A stretch of DNA of 64,000 nt from Paracoccus ravus. Lineage in GTDB: Bacteria > Pseudomonadota > Alphaproteobacteria > Rhodobacterales > Rhodobacteraceae. Of the stretch, positions 36,598 to 45,362 are shown piece by piece. The first letter of the stretch is position 1. Every line of letters begins with the position of its first letter. Position numbers and translations under genes: made by a program. Location of the stretch: assembly GCF_004522175.1 (NCBI RefSeq), contig NZ_SDEB01000004.1, positions 1 through 64,000 of the forward strand, written 5' to 3'. Below the pieces are notes generated by a model. That model had not been told where the DNA came from, made no database searches, and saw only the letters and a list, made by a program, of their open reading frames with translations.

Positions 36598-38559
36598 ATG
36601 AACGCTGAAATCGGCCATTTTGCACTGATCCTTGCCTTTGCCGTGGCCTTGTTCCAGATGATCGTGCCGATGATCGGCGCGGCGCGGGGCTGGAGCGGAT
36701 GGATCGACAGCGCCCGGCCCGCGGCAATCGCGCAGCTGGGATTGATCGCGATATCCTTCGTCGCGCTGACGATTTCCTTCGTCACCTCGGATTTCTCGGT
36801 CCTTCTGGTCTATGAGAATTCGCATACCGCGAAGCCCATGATCTACAAGATCTCGGGCGTCTGGGGGAACCACGAGGGCTCGATGCTGCTCTGGGTGCTG
36901 ATCCTTGCGCTGTTCGGAGCTGCCGCCGCCATATTCGACGCGAACCTTCCGCCCCGGCTGCGCGCCCGCGTCCTGTCGGTTCAGGCCGCGATCGGGGCGG
37001 CGTTCCTCGCCTTTATCCTCTTTACCTCGAACCCGTTCCTGCGGCTGGACAGCGCGCCCTTCAATGGTCGCGACCTGAACCCGCTGTTGCAGGATCCCGG
37101 GCTCGCCTTCCATCCCCCCTTTCTATATCTCGGCTATGTCGGGCTTTCGATGGCCTTCAGCTTTGCCGTCGCCGCGCTGATCGAGGGCCGGGTCGATGCC
37201 GCCTGGGCGCGTTGGGTCCGGCCCTGGACGCTGGCGGCCTGGGTTTTCCTGACCATCGGCATCGCGCTTGGGTCATGGTGGGCCTATTACGAACTGGGTT
37301 GGGGTGGCTTCTGGTTCTGGGATCCGGTGGAAAATGCCAGCTTCATGCCCTGGCTGCTGGCCGCGGCCCTGCTGCATTCGGCGATTGTGGTCGAAAAGCG
37401 CGAGGTCCTGAAAAGCTGGACCATCCTGCTGGCGATCATGGCCTTCGGCTTTTCGCTGATCGGGACCTTCATCGTCCGCTCGGGGGTCATCACCTCGGTG
37501 CACAGTTTTGCCAATGATCCTGAACGCGGCGTGTTCATCCTTGCCATTCTTGCGCTTTTCGTGGGCGGGGCGCTGACGATCTTCGCCGCAAGGGCCGGGT
37601 CGATGCAGGCCAAGGGCGTCTTCGCGCCGCTTTCGCGCGAAGGGGCGCTGGTTCTGAACAATATCCTGCTGGCGGTATCGGCCTTTGTCGTCTTTATCGG
37701 CACAGTTTGGCCGCTTGTCGCAGAACTGCTCTGGGACCGGAAACTCTCCGTCGGCCCGCCCTTTTTCGAGAAGGCCTTTACCCCCTTCATGATCGTTCTG
37801 GCGTTGGTCCTGCCGCTGGGCGCGATCATCCCGTGGAAGCGGGGCCGGATGGGCCGTGTCCTCGTTCCGCTGCGCGGGGCGCTGATCTTTGCGGCGGCGG
37901 TGATGCTCCTGGTCTTTGCCGTCTCGACCGGGCATTCGGCGCTGGCCGTCCTGGGAGCGGGACTGGGCTCATGGCTGATCGCGGGTGCGGCTGCGGATCT
38001 GTGGCAGCGCAAGGGCAATTCCGGACCCTCGCGCCTGGCCCGGCTGCCGCGCGCGGATTGGGGCAGGGTTCTCGCCCATGCCGGCCTGGGCGTGACCTTC
38101 ATCGGCGTCAGCCTGCTGATGGCCTGGCAGGTCGAGGATATTCGCGTGGCCCAGATCGGCGAGACATTCGAGGTCGCAGGCTACGATGTCACGCTGGAAA
38201 GCGTCGAGGATATTCACGGACCGAATTACGTCTCGACGATTGCCGCGATGAGGGTCGAGCGCGATGGCCGGATGGTCGCGATGCTGCATCCCGAGAAGCG
38301 GGTTTACCCGGTCCAGGCCATGCCGACGACCGAGGCCGCGATCCAGAGCGGATTGTTCCGCGATCTCTATCTCGTCATCGGTGATCCGCAGCAGGGCGGG
38401 GGTTGGGCAGTGCGCACCTATATCAAGCCCTTTGCCGGATGGATCTGGCTGGGCTCGGCGCTGATGGCGCTGGGTGGTCTGATCAGTCTCAGCGACCGGC
38501 GCTACCGTGTCGGGGCCGGTGCGGCCCGCGGCGCGGCGCTCGCACGCCCGGCGGAGTGA
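36598..38559 (+). CDS. ccmF: Cytochrome c heme lyase subunit CcmF
   Basis: Inner-membrane core of the system I holocytochrome c synthetase, 653 residues with about 13-15 transmembrane segments. The tryptophan-rich periplasmic loop is clear: YYELGWGGFWFWDPVENASFMPWL around residue 225-250 (WWD-type domain), with histidines in VWGNHEGSMLLW and after FIVRSGVITSVHSFA that are candidate heme ligands. A C-terminal soluble region carries YVSTIAAM and AVRTYIKPFAGWIWLG. It starts after CCGGAGGAGAAG. ccmH begins 4 bp after its stop. Confidence 0.96.
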   Translation: MNAEIGHFALILAFAVALFQMIVPMIGAARGWSGWIDSARPAAIAQLGLIAISFVALTISFVTSDFSVLLVYENSHTAKPMIYKISGVWGNHEGSMLLWVLILALFGAAAAIFDANLPPRLRARVLSVQAAIGAAFLAFILFTSNPFLRLDSAPFNGRDLNPLLQDPGLAFHPPFLYLGYVGLSMAFSFAVAALIEGRVDAAWARWVRPWTLAAWVFLTIGIALGSWWAYYELGWGGFWFWDPVENASFMPWLLAAALLHSAIVVEKREVLKSWTILLAIMAFGFSLIGTFIVRSGVITSVHSFANDPERGVFILAILALFVGGALTIFAARAGSMQAKGVFAPLSREGALVLNNILLAVSAFVVFIGTVWPLVAELLWDRKLSVGPPFFEKAFTPFMIVLALVLPLGAIIPWKRGRMGRVLVPLRGALIFAAAVMLLVFAVSTGHSALAVLGAGLGSWLIAGAAADLWQRKGNSGPSRLARLPRADWGRVLAHAGLGVTFIGVSLLMAWQVEDIRVAQIGETFEVAGYDVTLESVEDIHGPNYVSTIAAMRVERDGRMVAMLHPEKRVYPVQAMPTTEAAIQSGLFRDLYLVIGDPQQGGGWAVRTYIKPFAGWIWLGSALMALGGLISLSDRRYRVGAGAARGAALARPAE

Positions 38560-38563
38560 CATC

Positions 38564-39016
38564 ATGCGACTGCTGACTCTATGCCTGGTCCTCCTGCTTG
38601 CGCTGCCGGCCTGGGCGGTCCAGCCCGATGAGGTGCTGTCGGATCCCGCGCTCGAAGCCCGCGCGCGCGAGATCTCGCGCATCCTGCGCTGTCCGGTTTG
38701 CCAGGGCGAGACCATCGACGAATCAAACGCCCCGATCAGCCGCGACCTGCGGCTTTATCTGCGCGAAAGGCTGGTCGCCGGGGATGATGACAAAGCAGCG
38801 GTGCAGGCGGTGGTTGACCGTTTCGGCGAATATGTCCTGTTTGAGCCACCAGCGCGGGGGATCAACTGGCTGCTCTATCTCGCCGGCCCGCTGATGGCTC
38901 TTTTCGGCCTCTTTGTCGGATGGCGGTTCATTCGCGCGCGGGGACAGACCGAGACCGATCCTCAGGAGTTGAGCACCGAGGAAAAGGCCCGGCTCGACCG
39001 GCTGATGCGCGATTGA
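38564..39016 (+). CDS. ccmH: Cytochrome c maturation thioreductase CcmH
   Basis: Reduces the apocytochrome CxxCH disulfide in the periplasm before heme attachment. The 150-residue protein has a Sec signal peptide (LLTLCLVLLLALPAWA), the redox motif RCPVCQGETI (Cys43 and Cys46), the DLRLYLRERL helix, and a C-terminal anchor (INWLLYLAGPLMALFGLFVGW). This is the short CcmH, without the CcmI/TPR domain. It follows ccmF by 4 bp. The gap to the next gene is 72 bp. Confidence 0.95.
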   Translation: MRLLTLCLVLLLALPAWAVQPDEVLSDPALEARAREISRILRCPVCQGETIDESNAPISRDLRLYLRERLVAGDDDKAAVQAVVDRFGEYVLFEPPARGINWLLYLAGPLMALFGLFVGWRFIRARGQTETDPQELSTEEKARLDRLMRD

Positions 39017-39088
39017 CGTCAGGTCGCCTCTTTCCCATCCCGCATGGCCTGGCTCAGGATGCGCGCAAGATCGGGGAGAGAGAAGATC

Positions 39089-39859
39089 ATGGAAGAGCGC
39101 ACAATCACCGTCACGACCAAGGCCGGCATCACCCGCATCGCGCTGAACCGGCCCGAAGTGATGAATGCCCTGAACGCCGCGATGCGCCATGACTTGACGG
39201 CGGCGCTTCGCGACCTGCCCGAAGAAACGCGCTGCGTGGTGCTGACGGGGACGGGGCGCGCCTTCTGCTCGGGGCAGGATCTGGGCGATGCGACGGCGGG
39301 CCTGGATGCCGAACGCATCCTGCGCGAGGAATATGAGCCCATGCTCGCCGCGATGACCGAGGCCCCCGTGCCCATCATCGCCGCGGTGAACGGCGCCGCC
39401 GCGGGGGCGGGCGCAAATCTCGCGCTTGCCGCGGATGTCGTCATCGCCACCGAGAGCGCGAGTTTCGTGCAGGCCTTCAGCCGTATCGGCCTGATCCCTG
39501 ATGCGGGCGGCACCTTTATCATTCCGCGCGCCGTCGGCACCGCCCGCGCCATGGGAATGATGCTCTTCGCCGAGCCTCTTTCTGCCGGTCAGGCGGCCGA
39601 ATGGGGCCTGATCTGGGAGGCGGTTCCAGATGCGGAATTCGCGGCGCAGGTCGAAAGACGCGCCGCGGTCCTGGCCTCGGGCCCGACCCGTTCCTTTCTT
39701 GCGATCCGCAAGGCGCTGCGCGAGGCGGCGGGCCAAGGCATGTCCGAGCAACTCGCGCTCGAGGCGCGGCTGCAAGGCGAGATGGTGCGCACCGCAGATT
39801 TTGCCGAAGGCGTGGCGGCCTTCCTGCAAAAGCGACCCGCGCGGTTCTCCGGCTGCTAG
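39089..39859 (+). CDS. Enoyl-CoA hydratase/isomerase family protein, PaaG-like
   Basis: A 256-residue crotonase-fold enzyme. The oxyanion-hole residues lie in GRAFCSGQDLGD and AAVNGAAAGAGANLALAADVV, and the SFVQAFSRIGLIPDAGGTF segment is closest to PaaG-type ring-epoxide isomerases of phenylacetyl-CoA breakdown, with the conserved Asp in LIPDAGG. The AAEWGLIWEAV block also fits PaaG. ATG 39089 follows GGGGAGAGAG; a longer frame from 39044 is less likely. No other paa genes are in the window, so phenylacetate catabolism is only a suggestion. Confidence 0.82.
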   Translation: MEERTITVTTKAGITRIALNRPEVMNALNAAMRHDLTAALRDLPEETRCVVLTGTGRAFCSGQDLGDATAGLDAERILREEYEPMLAAMTEAPVPIIAAVNGAAAGAGANLALAADVVIATESASFVQAFSRIGLIPDAGGTFIIPRAVGTARAMGMMLFAEPLSAGQAAEWGLIWEAVPDAEFAAQVERRAAVLASGPTRSFLAIRKALREAAGQGMSEQLALEARLQGEMVRTADFAEGVAAFLQKRPARFSGC

Positions 39860-40506
39860 GGTCAGGTCTGGCTGCTGATCAGGGTCAGAAAGTGACCGTC
39901 GCGGCGAGGAGGATGGTGGGAAGCAACGCATCGTGGCATCGGTCGGATCGGGTGGCGGCCTGAGAGGATCAGAAGGGAATCCGGGGATCCGTCTTCCCCC
40001 CAATGATTGGCCGGTGCTTGCGGCGGCCGTTGCAGCGCCACTTGTCCTGCGCTCCGTCCGTCAGAGTGGCAAGCGCGAATGCTTCTACCTTTCAAAGCTC
40101 TGGATCGGCGTCCTCGCCCCGGGCTGCAAGCCGCCGATTGGCTTTGGGCGGAGGAGCAGCGCCGCCGCGCCTTTGCCATGGCGCTCCGGTCGACACGAAG
40201 AACCGGTATGCCCTATTGTTGACGGCGTGCGGCTTGTTGCCCATGCCGCATTTTCAATGCCGTATCTGGCGACCTGGCCTTTTTGACCGGCAGGCACGAT
40301 GCTGTGCGACGTGCTTCAGATAGATCGCGTCGATGATCGTCCTCTACGGCATTCTTCGACGGCCAGCCCCGGCACAATCCGGGCGAAGATCCCGAAGTCA
40401 CTCCAGCTATTGCAAAGGGATATGGCCGGGACCTGGGGCGCGGCGATCGCTTGTCGTGGCTTCTGGGAAGAACGCCTCCGGGCGCTCCATCTGGGCTTGG
40501 TCAATC
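39860..40506. other. Gene-poor stretch, no intact gene recognised
   Basis: In 647 bp between the PaaG-like gene and the end of the NUDIX gene I find no frame with a recognisable start, Shine-Dalgarno and family motif. Several short frames exist but none reads like a conserved protein. One fragment on the plus strand (about 40076-40219) contains RPRPGLQAADWLWAEEQRRR, which resembles the C-terminal end of DUF3800-type proteins and may be a decayed remnant. No repeats, tRNA or terminator were seen. Confidence 0.5.
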
Positions 40507-41187
40507 CTAGGCGGCCAGGGTGACAAAGCGCGGCTCATCCCCGCTATTGTCGAAAAACGGCACCCTGTCCGGCTGCGCCAGCGGGCCAGGACGCTGGGCC
40601 AGCCCCGCGACCTCGGCCAGCACCACCTCGGTGATGAAGGGCAGATCCAGCGCCCGCGCCTGGGACAGGGGGACCCAATGCAGATGGGACAATTCGTCAC
40701 AGGCTGCGCCGAAATCGTGCAGGTCGCCGGCGATCCGTTCCGCGTCGAGCAGGAAAAAGCGCGCGTCGAACCGCCGCGTCCGTCCTGGCGGGGTGATCGC
40801 GCGGAAAATGCAGAACATCGCCGAGGCATCGGGACAAAGCCCGGACCGGATGTAATGGGTCCAGCCCTCGGGTGCTGCGCCATTCACGCCGGTCATCAGG
40901 CCGGTTTCCTCGGCCAGTTCGCGCAGCCCAGCGGCCAAAATGGCCTCGGGGCGGGGGGCGCTGGCCGGGCGCGGCGCGAGCGACAGGACCTTGCGCGTCA
41001 GGGTGTCGGCCGGCCGGATCCGCGCCCATGCATCCTCGGGATCGACCGCGCCTCCGGGAAAGACGTATTTCGAGGGCATGAAACTGGCCTGGACGCCCCT
41101 TTGGCCCATCAGGACCGACGGGCCCGCGGCGGCCTTGCGGTCGAGCACGATGACCGTCGCGGCGTCGCGGATCTGTGGTTCCGTCAT
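40507..41187 (-). CDS. NUDIX hydrolase
   Basis: A 226-residue hydrolase predicted to cleave nucleoside-diphosphate-linked compounds. It begins IRDAATVIVLDR and has the SKYVFPGGAVDPED strand-loop before a NUDIX box that ends LRELAEETGL; the box is stretched by an insert between the first Gly and the REL part, as in the CoA pyrophosphatase-like NUDT7/19 group. Substrate uncertain. ATG 41187 overlaps the stop of the DUF983 gene upstream, so the two are coupled. Confidence 0.88.
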   Translation of the reverse strand: MTEPQIRDAATVIVLDRKAAAGPSVLMGQRGVQASFMPSKYVFPGGAVDPEDAWARIRPADTLTRKVLSLAPRPASAPRPEAILAAGLRELAEETGLMTGVNGAAPEGWTHYIRSGLCPDASAMFCIFRAITPPGRTRRFDARFFLLDAERIAGDLHDFGAACDELSHLHWVPLSQARALDLPFITEVVLAEVAGLAQRPGPLAQPDRVPFFDNSGDEPRFVTLAA

Positions 41188-41585
41188 CGGACGGCCTGCT
41201 GCGCCGCGCCGAAGCCATGCATGCGTCGGGCCCATTGAAAGCCGACGAAAGCGCCCTTGATCATCGGGAGCAGGGCCAGGGACAGTACAACGGCCCCCAG
41301 TCCGAATCCCACAAGCATGGACATGGCCGAGGGGCGCCAGGCCATGTAGACGGCAAGCAGAAGCGGCGCGCCCAGATGCGAGACAAGCAGGATCGTCAGA
41401 TAGGCCGGACCGTCATCGGCGCGGTGATGGTGCAGCTCTTCGCCACACGAGGCGCATTTCGACCGCACGGTCAGGTAGCCGTCGAACAGCGCGCCCTTGC
41501 CACAGGCGGGGCAGTGCCGGGCCGCGGCGCGCAGCATGGCGGGCCGGACCGGGCGATCCTCGGGAAGGGAATGGGAATGCGGCAT
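41184..41585 (-). CDS. DUF983 family small membrane protein
   Basis: A 133-residue protein of unknown function. A zinc-ribbon-like pair, CPACGKG (about residue 25) and CASCGE (about 44), is followed by two transmembrane segments (AYLTILLVSHLGAPLLLAVYM and SMLVGFGLGAVVLSLALLPMI) and a short C-terminal tail. The gene family is common in alphaproteobacteria and often next to NUDIX or cytochrome oxidase assembly genes. Coupled to the NUDIX gene by a 4-bp overlap. Confidence 0.88.
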   Translation of the reverse strand: MPHSHSLPEDRPVRPAMLRAAARHCPACGKGALFDGYLTVRSKCASCGEELHHHRADDGPAYLTILLVSHLGAPLLLAVYMAWRPSAMSMLVGFGLGAVVLSLALLPMIKGAFVGFQWARRMHGFGAAQQAVR

Positions 41586-41700
41586 GGCGCGGCTCCGTTG
41601 GGCTGGACGGCTACCAAGCTAGGCATGAGGGCCGGGAAAGAAAAGTCCCCCGCGCCAGACCTCGCCTTATGCCGCGACCGACCCGGCCTAGCGCCGGGCC

Positions 41701-43104
41701 TTACGCCGCCACGGGCGCTCCGGCAAGGACGATGCGGTTGCGGCCCTGCGCCTTGGCGCTGAAAAGCGCCCGATCGGCCTGCGACAGCAGCAGGTCCGGC
41801 GTCAGGAAGGGGTCCTGCGGCCCCTGCGACCCCTGCAAGGACGCGATCCCCGCCGAGAAGGAAATCCGGATCTCGGCGGCGGGGCAGCCCAGCGGCAGCG
41901 GCACGGGGCTGGCCGCCACCTGCTGGCGCAGCGTCTCGGCGATCTCGCAGGCGGCATGAAGGGGATGATCGGGCAGCACGGCCAGGAATTCCTCGCCCCC
42001 GATCCGGGCCAGGACGGCTTCGGCAGGAAGCGCGCGAGAGAGCTGCTGCGCAACGCTGCGCAGCACCGCATCCCCGGCGGCATGGCCGAAACCGTCATTG
42101 ACCTGCTTGAAGCGGTCCAGATCCATCACGATGACCGACAGATGGCGTTGCGCGCGCATCGCATCCTCGAGCATTGCGGCCAGTCGGGGCAGGGCATGGC
42201 GGCGATTGTAGAGCCCGGTCAATGGATCGCTCATCGCCCATTGCATTTGGCGCAGCGTCTCCCGGCGCAAGCGATCCTGCTCACGCTTGCGGCGCAGCTG
42301 GGCCTCAAGGCGCATTGCGGCCTCGGAGACGGCAAGAGGGTTGGCAAATCCCGACGCCAGCACATCGCCCGCACCAAGATCCAGCGCCACCGCAGTCATG
42401 TCGAGCCTTTCAGGGGCCAGGATGATCACGAAACCCGCCTCTTTCGAGACTGGCCGCGAGCGCAGTTCCGAGAGCAGCCGCAGCCCGTCGCCGGGCTGGT
42501 TCATGTCGGCTGCGATCAGATAGATGTCGGGCACCTGCCCATAGGCCGCATCGGCCAGCGCGCGATCGGGCTCGCAGACGGTGATCGCAAAATCCAGCCC
42601 CCGTTGCAGCGCATGCCGCCATCCCAGGGCGGTGCCGGGCTGGCCCGCGATGAAGACGGCATGCGGGCGCTCGGAATGGCGGAATTTGGCGGCGGGCTCG
42701 GCAAGGATATCCGGCGGTCCCGAAGCCTGGGCCAGCGGGTCCGAGCGCATCAATCCCCGGATCCGCGCGAGCAGCGTGAGATCGTCCTCGAGATCGTCGA
42801 TCAGGGCCGAGGCGCCGGCCCGAAGCGCATCGATCCGGGCCGCACCCTGCGCCTGTACCAATATCGGCAGATCGGCCATGCCCACGAGTTCCCGCAGCGC
42901 AGTGCAAAGCTGCGCGGATGTCATGTCGGGCAAGGCCGGGCCGATCAGGACGATCTGCGGCTCGCTGCGCTCCGCGAGGCGCAGGGCCTCGGCCCCCGAG
43001 GTCGCGGTGATGACTTCGTAGCAGGCCGTCGTCAGCCTGACTTTTGCGATAATCCGGGTTGTCGGCGCGCCATCCGCGACGAGAATGCGCCCTGCGATAT
43101 TCAT
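41701..43104 (-). CDS. PleD-like protein: degenerate receiver domains plus GGDEF diguanylate cyclase
   Basis: A 467-residue protein predicted to make cyclic di-GMP. Two receiver-like domains (about 1-120 and 145-280) precede a GGDEF domain with an intact GGEEF motif and DPLTGLYNRR. The first receiver lacks the key acids: the usual VVDD is VADG, and the phospho-acceptor Asp position reads VLIGPALPDM (Gly), and the conserved Lys is lost. No RxxD inhibitory site precedes GGEEF. So the protein may be active but not switched by phosphorylation of receiver 1, unlike Caulobacter PleD. A hairpin CCCGGC-N5-GCCGGG lies just past its stop. Confidence 0.88.
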   Translation of the reverse strand: MNIAGRILVADGAPTTRIIAKVRLTTACYEVITATSGAEALRLAERSEPQIVLIGPALPDMTSAQLCTALRELVGMADLPILVQAQGAARIDALRAGASALIDDLEDDLTLLARIRGLMRSDPLAQASGPPDILAEPAAKFRHSERPHAVFIAGQPGTALGWRHALQRGLDFAITVCEPDRALADAAYGQVPDIYLIAADMNQPGDGLRLLSELRSRPVSKEAGFVIILAPERLDMTAVALDLGAGDVLASGFANPLAVSEAAMRLEAQLRRKREQDRLRRETLRQMQWAMSDPLTGLYNRRHALPRLAAMLEDAMRAQRHLSVIVMDLDRFKQVNDGFGHAAGDAVLRSVAQQLSRALPAEAVLARIGGEEFLAVLPDHPLHAACEIAETLRQQVAASPVPLPLGCPAAEIRISFSAGIASLQGSQGPQDPFLTPDLLLSQADRALFSAKAQGRNRIVLAGAPVAA

Positions 43105-43154
43105 CTGTCTTCTTTACACCTGCTGGCCTCGCCCGCATCCTTGCGGCCAACTGG

Positions 43155-43169
43155 TTAAGAAAGCGTTTC
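43155..43169 (+). promoter_or_regulatory. Weak CtrA-like site between the GGDEF gene and DUF3572
   Basis: TTAA (43155-43158), seven bases, then TTTC: one perfect half of a CtrA box and one poor half, in the 110-bp divergent gap. Position is suitable for either gene. Speculative. Confidence 0.15.
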
Positions 43170-43214
43170 CAATCGCCGCTTCCCTTGCGGCAGCTTTCAA
43201 CTCACGGAGAAAGA

Positions 43215-43484
43215 ATGACTATTCACGAGGCCCGAGAGATCGCCGATGCCGGCTTCCAGTACGTCGCCGGGCAGCCCGAACTGGTCTCGGCGCTGCTGGC
43301 CCAGGCGGGCACCGACGTGGCGGGTCTGCGCGCCATGGCAGGGCGGCCCGAATTCGCGCAATTCGTGCTGGATTTCCTGCTGGAAGAGGACCAGCGCGTT
43401 CTGGATTTCGCGGCCGATGCCGGGATCAAGCCGCAGCGCGTGGTCATGGCGCGCGCCGTGCTGGGCGGGGGCGATCCCTGGTAG
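43215..43484 (+). CDS. DUF3572 domain-containing protein
   Basis: An 89-residue protein of unknown function, conserved in alphaproteobacteria beside divK/pleD-type genes. The frame reads AREIADAGFQYVAGQPELV at the start, then LLAQAGTDVAGLR and FVLDFLLEEDQRVLDFAADAGI, and ends ARAVLGGGDPW, all typical of DUF3572. It is largely alpha-helical with no membrane segment. ATG 43215 follows GGAGAAAGA. Adjacent, divergent from the PleD-like gene, suggesting a link to cell-cycle signalling that is unproven. Confidence 0.85.
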   Translation: MTIHEAREIADAGFQYVAGQPELVSALLAQAGTDVAGLRAMAGRPEFAQFVLDFLLEEDQRVLDFAADAGIKPQRVVMARAVLGGGDPW

Positions 43485-43485
43485 G

Positions 43486-45234
43486 TCAGGGCTGTGGGGC
43501 GAAGTTCCGCTTGCGGCTATAGGCATCGGCAGCGGTGACGGGCGGAAGGTTTTGCAGCTTACGGCGCTCGTCGCTTCCTTGGCAGGCGCGCTGGTTCGGC
43601 TTGTCATAGTCGACCGAGCGCTGGAAGGCGCACCATTTGTCCTGAAATTCGACACCGTCCAAGATATTCTCTGGCCAGTGACCGGGCCAGCAGGATTCAC
43701 CGGCTTTGCAGCCTGGCAAGGACACGCTGCCATCACCGAACATCGATTTGATTTGGTCAGGCGAAAGATCTGTCATCGAAAAGTCAACCAGGCTCGCTGC
43801 TGCAACGTGAGTTTCGGCACCTGCGAACCGTGTTGATTTGTCCATCCGCGCGCCGCTGAGAAACGCTCCCTCCATCAGCGCTTCGCTGAGATCCGCCCTC
43901 TGCAGCCTCGCGTCGCTGAGATCCGACCTCTCTATCCGCGCGCCGCGGAGGTCCGCCCCCTCCATCCGCGCGAAGCGGAGATTCGCCTTCTCCATCCGCG
44001 CCCGGGGCAGTCGGACATTTCTGAGATCCGCAGCCATGGCGAGATCCCACATCGCGCGCGGTGAACCCATCTGCGCATCCGGCGCGCTTCCATAGGCCGA
44101 CTTCGGCAGTGCCGACAGGGCGGCCTCTCGATGGAATTTCCATTCTGCCGGATAGGCCTTTTCGCGTTCGGCGATATGGTCAAGGCAAGCCCTCGCTGCC
44201 GGTGGCGCGCGGTTCGAGTCGCACCAATGGCTTCGCGCGGCTGTCACGTCACGCTCGAAGAGATCCTTCTGCTCCTGACCATCCAAGGCGAGGGGGCCGG
44301 GCCCGCAGACTGCGTTGGACCATCCCTGGCTTGCGCACCATGTCTGACGAAATTTTTCCTCGGCGGCGTCACGCGCCAGCCAGTCCGGGGGAAGGGGGGT
44401 AAGCGCCACGTCCTGCAATTGCGCGCTGACCGGTTGCCAGAAATCCCAAGGCGCCCATGGTGCGTCGGCGACCTCGTTGACGCCGTGCCCCAGCAGCCCC
44501 ACGCGAAGCGCGAATTCATATTGCCTGAAGGTTCCCTCGGTCAGCAGCCAACCCGCTGACATCAGCGCCAGAAAGGCCAGCGCCCAGATGCGGCGCGGCC
44601 ACCGGCCCCATTCCGGGCCCTCACGTTCCATCCGCGCGCGGCGCAGTCTTCTGAGGCTGGTGAGGCTGATATAAACCGAGGCGAAAAGCGGAATGCCGGT
44701 CATCACGACCGTCATCCATTCGTCGTGCTTGGCAAGGCCCCAATACCACATGGTCGCAAGAACCACAGGCGCGGCCAGGAAGATCAGCGCAAAGACGACG
44801 AGCGCCGTAAGGCTTTGCAGCGGCGAGTGCCAGTCTATCCGGCCAAAGATGATGCGCAGGGCAAAGTCTGCGCCGATCCAGGGGTCGATCCGGCCTTCGA
44901 TCTCTTCGGGCTTCGTCGCCTGCAACCGCGCCAGCGCCTTCCAGAGTCGCATCAGGTAATGGTGCAGATGGGCGTAAAGCAACAGGATCAGCAGCGGCGA
45001 GACATAGAAGAACAGCCCGGTCGGCACGGTCACGCCGATCAGCGGCAATTGGGTCTGGCGCGAGGGGATGAAGAAATCGGCATCCTCGACGCCCAGCACC
45101 GTCACCCCGACAAAGGCCAGAAACGCGAGCAGGGCCAGAAAGGTGACGCGCGCATCCCTGATGAGCGCGTCGATATGGGGGCGCGTCTCAACCGGTTTCG
45201 GGATCGGGGGGCGTGGGACCCTTCGACGCAGCAT
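43486..45234 (-). CDS. Membrane protein with C-terminal pentapeptide repeats
   Basis: A 582-residue protein of unknown function. The N-terminal half (about 30-270) holds about five transmembrane segments, including TFLALLAFLAFVGVTVLGV, FYVSPLLILLLYAHLHHYL, and SLTALVVFALIFLAAPVVLA. A soluble region with several cysteines follows. Around residues 395-475 are pentapeptide repeats of the A(N/D)LRx type, in 10-residue units such as RARMEKANLR, ARMEGADLRG, ARIERSDLSD and ARLQRADLSE, forming a short right-handed beta-helix. The unit is visible in DNA as a 30-bp periodicity (about 43840-44020). The C-terminal 80 residues have four cysteines. Confidence 0.8.
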   Translation of the reverse strand: MLRRRVPRPPIPKPVETRPHIDALIRDARVTFLALLAFLAFVGVTVLGVEDADFFIPSRQTQLPLIGVTVPTGLFFYVSPLLILLLYAHLHHYLMRLWKALARLQATKPEEIEGRIDPWIGADFALRIIFGRIDWHSPLQSLTALVVFALIFLAAPVVLATMWYWGLAKHDEWMTVVMTGIPLFASVYISLTSLRRLRRARMEREGPEWGRWPRRIWALAFLALMSAGWLLTEGTFRQYEFALRVGLLGHGVNEVADAPWAPWDFWQPVSAQLQDVALTPLPPDWLARDAAEEKFRQTWCASQGWSNAVCGPGPLALDGQEQKDLFERDVTAARSHWCDSNRAPPAARACLDHIAEREKAYPAEWKFHREAALSALPKSAYGSAPDAQMGSPRAMWDLAMAADLRNVRLPRARMEKANLRFARMEGADLRGARIERSDLSDARLQRADLSEALMEGAFLSGARMDKSTRFAGAETHVAAASLVDFSMTDLSPDQIKSMFGDGSVSLPGCKAGESCWPGHWPENILDGVEFQDKWCAFQRSVDYDKPNQRACQGSDERRKLQNLPPVTAADAYSRKRNFAPQP

Positions 45235-45320
45235 GGCTCTGAAATGGGATAAGAATCCCGGGCGATGCTAGCATGTCGGGCGAGGGCTGCATATCGCCGT
45301 CTATCGGTCCGGCCACTGAT

Positions 45321-45352
45321 GCGCTGCCCCGGCGCGGGTGCCGGAGCAGCGC
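45321..45352 (-). terminator. Strong hairpin after the aminotransferase gene
   Basis: GCGCTGC and GCAGCGC (45321-45327, 45346-45352) enclose a second stem CCGGC/GCCGG, with one mismatch, 12 bp in all. No T run follows on the minus strand, so it may be a factor-dependent end or RNA-stabilising structure. Confidence 0.45.
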
Positions 45353-45362
45353 AGCGTCCTGG

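Noticed and set aside
43838..44095. Repetitive 85-codon plus-strand frame
   Set aside because: It is the reverse of the pentapeptide-repeat coding region; its repeats come from the 30-bp periodicity of the real gene. Also not a CRISPR array, since repeat units are adjacent without spacers.
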